Assembly: GCA_002494015.1 (NCBI GenBank)
Contig: DLAR01000093.1
Span: 1-13,465 of the forward strand
Direction of reading: 5' to 3'
Length of the DNA stretch: 13,465 nt
DNA from: Porphyromonadaceae bacterium UBA7042
Lineage (GTDB): Bacteria > Bacteroidota > Bacteroidia > Bacteroidales > Muribaculaceae
In this document: positions 13,224 through 13,465 of the stretch, one piece after another
Layout of the letters: every line of letters begins with the position of its first letter
Numbering within the stretch: position 1 is the first letter of the stretch
Notes under the pieces: model-generated
Database searches by the model: none
What the model was told of the DNA's origin: nothing
Seen by the model: only the letters and a program-made list of their open reading frames with translations
Translations under genes and position numbers: made by a program

Positions 13224-13465
13224 CTAAAATATGAGATAAAACGAATAATCATGGGACGTTTCGTTTTTTGAAAATATACATTTCGTTTTAGTAAGCAGCA
13301 ACATTTCGTTTTGAGGATTATATATTTTCTGAATTATTTTTAGATGCGGAGATTTTCCGTAGGTCGAAATAATTGTTGAGGCGAGATAAGATTCAAACAT
13401 AAGCCGTTTGAACTGTGCTAACGAAAGATCCGGATAATCCTTCCTTATGACCTCCTTGCAGACAT
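13224..13465 (-). CDS. Unrecognised ORF, C-terminal 79 residues, running off the window
   Basis: On the minus strand a frame enters from the right edge and stays open for 79 codons to TAG at 13224. The visible part starts VCKEVIRKDYPDLSLAQFKR, continues LMFESYLASTIISTYGK and ends SFYLIF. The first 45 residues look protein-like, with a good mix of charged and hydrophobic residues suggesting helices. The last 30 overlap the 12-base repeats and may be fortuitous readthrough. No family is recognised. Its position at the break in susD makes a mobile-element protein plausible, but no transposase or integrase motif is visible in this part. Confidence 0.4.
   Translation of the reverse strand, partial: VCKEVIRKDYPDLSLAQFKRLMFESYLASTIISTYGKSPHLKIIQKIYNPQNEMLLLTKTKCIFSKNETSHDYSFYLIF
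13256..13312. repeat. Three ACrTTTCGTTTT repeats spaced 22 and 23 bases
   Basis: ACGTTTCGTTTT at 13256-13267, ACATTTCGTTTT at 13278-13289 and again at 13301-13312 are direct repeats about two helical turns apart. A partial copy in the opposite orientation (AAAACGAAT) lies at 13238-13246. The spacings are not multiples of three, so these are DNA-level repeats, not protein repeats. They resemble binding-site arrays found at element ends, origins or regulated promoters. Confidence 0.6.

Overview
The window looks like a chromosomal segment of a gut Bacteroidales bacterium; Muribaculaceae is my best guess. The evidence is Bacteroidota-type promoters (TTTG, about 20 bases, TAnnTTTG) upstream of most genes, a truncated SusD-family gene, a secreted protein with a BACON-like domain and a short secretion-type C-terminal tail, and moderate GC content. 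The genus call is inference; the promoter and domain patterns are read from the sequence.

Left edge (1-960): a small accessory patch. Two short single-pass membrane ORFs (175-276 and 561-743, plus strand), each behind a TATATTTG promoter element, alternate with minus-strand pieces of one phage-like gene, which I read as the C-terminal half of a tail-assembly-chaperone-type protein. Each membrane ORF meets a phage-like reading frame tail to tail, with overlapping stop codons. An 80-base direct repeat (26-104 and 830-909) and a second shared 3' segment show that the patch arose by duplication. One copy is frameshifted.

Core (960-12500): housekeeping and envelope genes. In order these are ychF (minus); a 734-residue secreted protein (plus); an SDR oxidoreductase (minus); a secreted TPR/PD40 protein followed by flotillin-like floA (plus); a PHP-family histidinol-phosphatase-like gene translationally coupled to an MmcQ/YjbR gene (plus); a CpsB/CapC-type PHP tyrosine phosphatase (minus) with a doubtful small secreted ORF behind it; and a phospho-sugar mutase (plus). 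Three strong hairpin terminators and several promoters can be placed. The promoters move the likely start codons of three genes downstream of their longest open frames (2400, 5546 and 10734).

Right edge (12500-13465): a decayed polysaccharide-utilisation locus on the minus strand. A SusD-family gene survives only as its last 102 codons, cut at 13180. Downstream of it lies a 5' fragment of a glycoside hydrolase family 32 (fructanase) gene with signal peptide, a frameshift at the first catalytic motif and most of its body missing. SusD next to GH32 is the arrangement of fructan loci, so this appears to be a dead fructan locus. Beyond the cut is AT-richer DNA with three 12-base repeats spaced 22-23 bases and an unrecognised ORF running off the window. 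It is either a mobile-element end or a deletion junction.

I found no rRNA, tRNA, CRISPR array or complete mobile element. The least ordinary parts are the two edges.
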